64,000 bases of DNA from an uncultured Collinsella sp. (GTDB lineage: Bacteria > Actinomycetota > Coriobacteriia > Coriobacteriales > Coriobacteriaceae), in NCBI GenBank assembly GCA_900539035.1, contig UQAU01000004.1:1-64000 (forward strand). The letters run 5' to 3'. Under the pieces are notes generated by a model, which did no database searches, had not been told where the DNA came from, and saw only the letters and a program-made list of their open reading frames with translations. This document shows positions 61,943 to 64,000 of this stretch, in pieces. The first letter of the stretch is position 1. Each line of letters begins with the position of its first letter. The position numbers and the translations under genes are program-made.

Positions 61943-63745
61943 ATGTCCCAGAGAAGCACCAGCCCGCTCAGCCGCTCCACCGTGCGCCGCACGCTGCAGC
62001 GGTTTTGGGGTGTCACGCGCACGCAGCCGCTGATTGTCTTTCTCTCGGTATTCTCGTCGGCGGGCTACATCTTTTTGCTGACGTTTGCCAATACCTATGT
62101 GATGGCCCTCATTGTCGACCGCGTTCAAGCCGGTCCCGTGGCGGGTGACCAGGTGTTTGAGGTCTTCGGCCCCTATATCCTGGCGCTCGTACTCGTTAAC
62201 CTGGTGGGTCAGATCCTCTCCAAGTTACAGGACTACACCGTCTACAAGCTCGAGATTGCAGGCAACTATCACCTGGCGCGTCTATGCTTCGACACGCTCT
62301 CCAACCAATCCATGACATTCCATACCAGCCGCTTTGGCGGATCGCTCGTGAGCCAGACGAGCCGTTTTATGAGCGGCTACACGGGTCTGGTCGACGTGAC
62401 GGTGTATTCGCTCATCCCCACCATCACCTCGGTCATCTGCACCGTGGCCGCACTCGCCTCGGTGGTGCCGACGTTTACCGTGATCCTGGTGTGCATCATG
62501 GCCGTCTACATCGCGTTTGTCTGGCTTATGTACAAGCGCATCATGCCGCTTTCGGCCGCGACGTCCGCCGCGCAGAACAAGCTCTCGGGCGTGCTCTCCG
62601 ACGCGGTCACGAACATCTTGGCCGTCAAGACCTGCGGGCGCGAGGACTTTGAACGCGATCTGTTCGACGCCGCCGATCGTGCCTCGCGCGACGCCGAGAC
62701 GGTCTCGATGCACGCCATGATGCAGCGCAACTTTACGACCTCGGGCCTTATCGTCATCACCATGGCCGTGGTGAGTGTGTTCGTGGCGGGCGGCAACGCG
62801 TGGTTTGGCATCTCGGCCGGCTCGCTCGTCATGATCTTTACCTACACCTATAACCTCACCATGCGCCTGAACTACGTAAGCTCCATGATGCAGCGCATCA
62901 ACCGCGCTTTGGGCGATGCGGCCGAGATGACGCGCGTGCTGGACGAGCCACGTTTGGTGGCAGACGACCCGGACGCCCCTGAGCTCAAAGTGACCGAGGG
63001 CGCGATTGATTTTGAGCACCTGAGCTTTGCGTACCGTGACGCTGCGGCGGGCGAGAGCGTGTTCGATAACCTGACACTTCATGTGGCGGCGGGCCAGCGC
63101 GTGGGCCTGGTGGGCAAATCGGGTTCGGGTAAGACGACGCTCACCAAGCTGCTGCTGCGCCTGGACGATGTTCAGGGTGGCCGCGTGCTCGTGGACGGTC
63201 AGGATGTCTCGCGCTGCACGCAGCAGAGCCTGCGCCGCCAGGTTGCCTACGTGCCGCAGGAGGCGCTGCTGTTCCACCGCTCCATTCGCGAGAATATCGC
63301 CTACGGCCGCCCCGACGCCACCGACGAACAGATTCGCGAGGCGGCTCGCTTGGCTAATGCGACTGAGTTTATCGACCGCCTGCCCCGTGGCTTTGACACC
63401 ATGGTGGGCGAGCGCGGCGTCAAGCTCTCGGGTGGCCAGCGTCAGCGCGTGGCCATCGCCCGTGCCATCCTAACCGACGCGCCGATTCTGGTGCTCGACG
63501 AGGCGACCTCTGCCCTCGACAGCGAGTCCGAGGCGCTGGTGCAGGAGGCGCTCGAAAACCTGATGCGTGGACGTACCTCCATTGTGGTGGCGCACCGCCT
63601 GTCCACCGTGGCGGCGCTCGACCGCATTGTGGTGCTGGCCGATGGCGAGATCGTCGAGGACGGCACGCATGCGCAGCTCGTCGAGGCGGGTGGCGAGTAC
63701 GCGAGCCTGTGGAGCCGTCAGACCGGCGCATTCTTGGAGGCGTAA
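61943..63745 (+). CDS. ABC transporter, fused permease and ATP-binding domains
   Basis: A 600-residue half-transporter of the exporter class. Six membrane helices lie in residues about 25-320; the ATPase domain (about 345-595) has Walker A GKSGSGKTT (about 390-398), Q-loop PQEALLF, signature LSGGQRQR, Walker B LVLDEATSALD and the H-loop AHRLST. It should dimerise with itself or a partner and export a lipid or drug-like molecule. ATG 61943 has GAAAGGA upstream; the ORF extends to 61907 without support. No partner half-transporter is adjacent, so it may act as a homodimer. Confidence 0.93.
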   Translation: MSQRSTSPLSRSTVRRTLQRFWGVTRTQPLIVFLSVFSSAGYIFLLTFANTYVMALIVDRVQAGPVAGDQVFEVFGPYILALVLVNLVGQILSKLQDYTVYKLEIAGNYHLARLCFDTLSNQSMTFHTSRFGGSLVSQTSRFMSGYTGLVDVTVYSLIPTITSVICTVAALASVVPTFTVILVCIMAVYIAFVWLMYKRIMPLSAATSAAQNKLSGVLSDAVTNILAVKTCGREDFERDLFDAADRASRDAETVSMHAMMQRNFTTSGLIVITMAVVSVFVAGGNAWFGISAGSLVMIFTYTYNLTMRLNYVSSMMQRINRALGDAAEMTRVLDEPRLVADDPDAPELKVTEGAIDFEHLSFAYRDAAAGESVFDNLTLHVAAGQRVGLVGKSGSGKTTLTKLLLRLDDVQGGRVLVDGQDVSRCTQQSLRRQVAYVPQEALLFHRSIRENIAYGRPDATDEQIREAARLANATEFIDRLPRGFDTMVGERGVKLSGGQRQRVAIARAILTDAPILVLDEATSALDSESEALVQEALENLMRGRTSIVVAHRLSTVAALDRIVVLADGEIVEDGTHAQLVEAGGEYASLWSRQTGAFLEA

Positions 63746-63808
63746 GCGTCTCGGACGTGGGACAATTGTGCCCATAAGTTTATTGTGCCGTTGAGCCGAG
63801 GAGTCGTT

Positions 63809-64000
63809 ATGCCACGCGAGACCAATGCCGCCAAACGCGAGCGCGCCATCGAGGTGTGTGAGCGCCTCAACCGTCGCTATGGCCCGGTCGAGTGCTTTTT
63901 GGACCACGAGAATCCCTTCCGCCTGCTAATCGCGGTGCTGCTCTCGGCGCAAACGACCGACGCGCAGGTCAACAAGGTGACGCCGAAGCTGTTTGCCCAG
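63809..64000 (+). CDS. nth: Endonuclease III, 5-prime part (runs off the window)
   Basis: A frame of 64 codons open to the window edge, starting ATG 63809 with GAGGAG eight bases upstream. The translation begins MPRETNAAKRERAIEVC and contains LLIAVLLSAQTTDAQVNKVTP, the diagnostic start of the endonuclease III HhH-GPD domain. Nth removes oxidised pyrimidines. The catalytic Lys, Asp and the Fe-S cysteines are beyond the window. It lies 63 bases after the ABC transporter. Confidence 0.9.
   Translation, partial: MPRETNAAKRERAIEVCERLNRRYGPVECFLDHENPFRLLIAVLLSAQTTDAQVNKVTPKLFAQ

Overview
The window looks like chromosome of a strictly anaerobic, high-G+C member of the Actinomycetota, most likely a Collinsella-like Coriobacteriia. 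The evidence is the actinobacterial fhaA/fhaB/pstP/SEDS-PBP/pknB division operon, a homodimeric-type pyruvate:ferredoxin oxidoreductase, rubrerythrin, carbamate kinase, a mannose-family PTS and many ferredoxin-type cysteine clusters. This is judged from gene content only; no database was consulted.

Layout. 1-330: low-complexity end and an AT-rich regulatory region. 331-5226: an AAA+/DUF4143-type ATPase, a membrane-anchored protein, a polytopic membrane protein and its TetR regulator. 5416-8816: a multi-domain Fe-S/FAD oxidoreductase, divergent from tetR across two TTGAC-N5-GTCAA palindromes, then hypA. 9222-12504: mannose-family PTS operon (IIAB, IIC, IID) plus a DUF956 gene, flanked by related palindromic repeats. 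12808-16191: tRNA-Arg followed by a two-gene restriction-modification locus. 16554-27885: small membrane protein, then the minus-strand kinase/FHA/phosphatase/SEDS-PBP/kinase operon and a YcxB-like protein. 28001-32255: dnaX, ybaB, recR. 32501-36189: a second kinase-FHA operon. 36641-46243: PFOR, carbamate kinase, a C39-like peptidase, an APC permease and an amidohydrolase. 46362-54406: two paralogous LytS/LytTR two-component systems around a phospholipase-C-like protein, an MFS exporter and a glycosyltransferase. 54501-64000: phosphodiesterase, tRNA-Asp, Rrf2 regulator, MutY-like glycosylase, rubrerythrin, small membrane proteins, rmuC, an ABC exporter and the 5-prime part of nth.

Most notable observations. 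(1) The restriction-modification locus resembles the BcgI type IIB system: a fused nuclease-methyltransferase of 638 aa beside a two-TRD specificity subunit that is broken at a (CT)8C dinucleotide tract. Gain of one unit or loss of two restores the frame, so this is probably a phase-variable type IIB system, here captured in the truncated state. (2) Several intergenic regions carry long nested inverted repeats (arms of 38 bp perfect, 29 bp perfect, 27 bp near-perfect and 18 bp near-perfect) with unrelated sequences but similar architecture. (3) A 61-62 bp tandem hairpin array and a palindrome sharing a 13-mer bracket the PTS operon. (4) The division operon contains a natural SEDS-transpeptidase fusion and a polytopic non-RD kinase. 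(5) Several genes have a terminator-like hairpin embedded in, or just after, their promoter.

Two stretches (about 1-100 and 57905-58045) are homopolymer-rich in a way unlike the rest and may be sequence errors.
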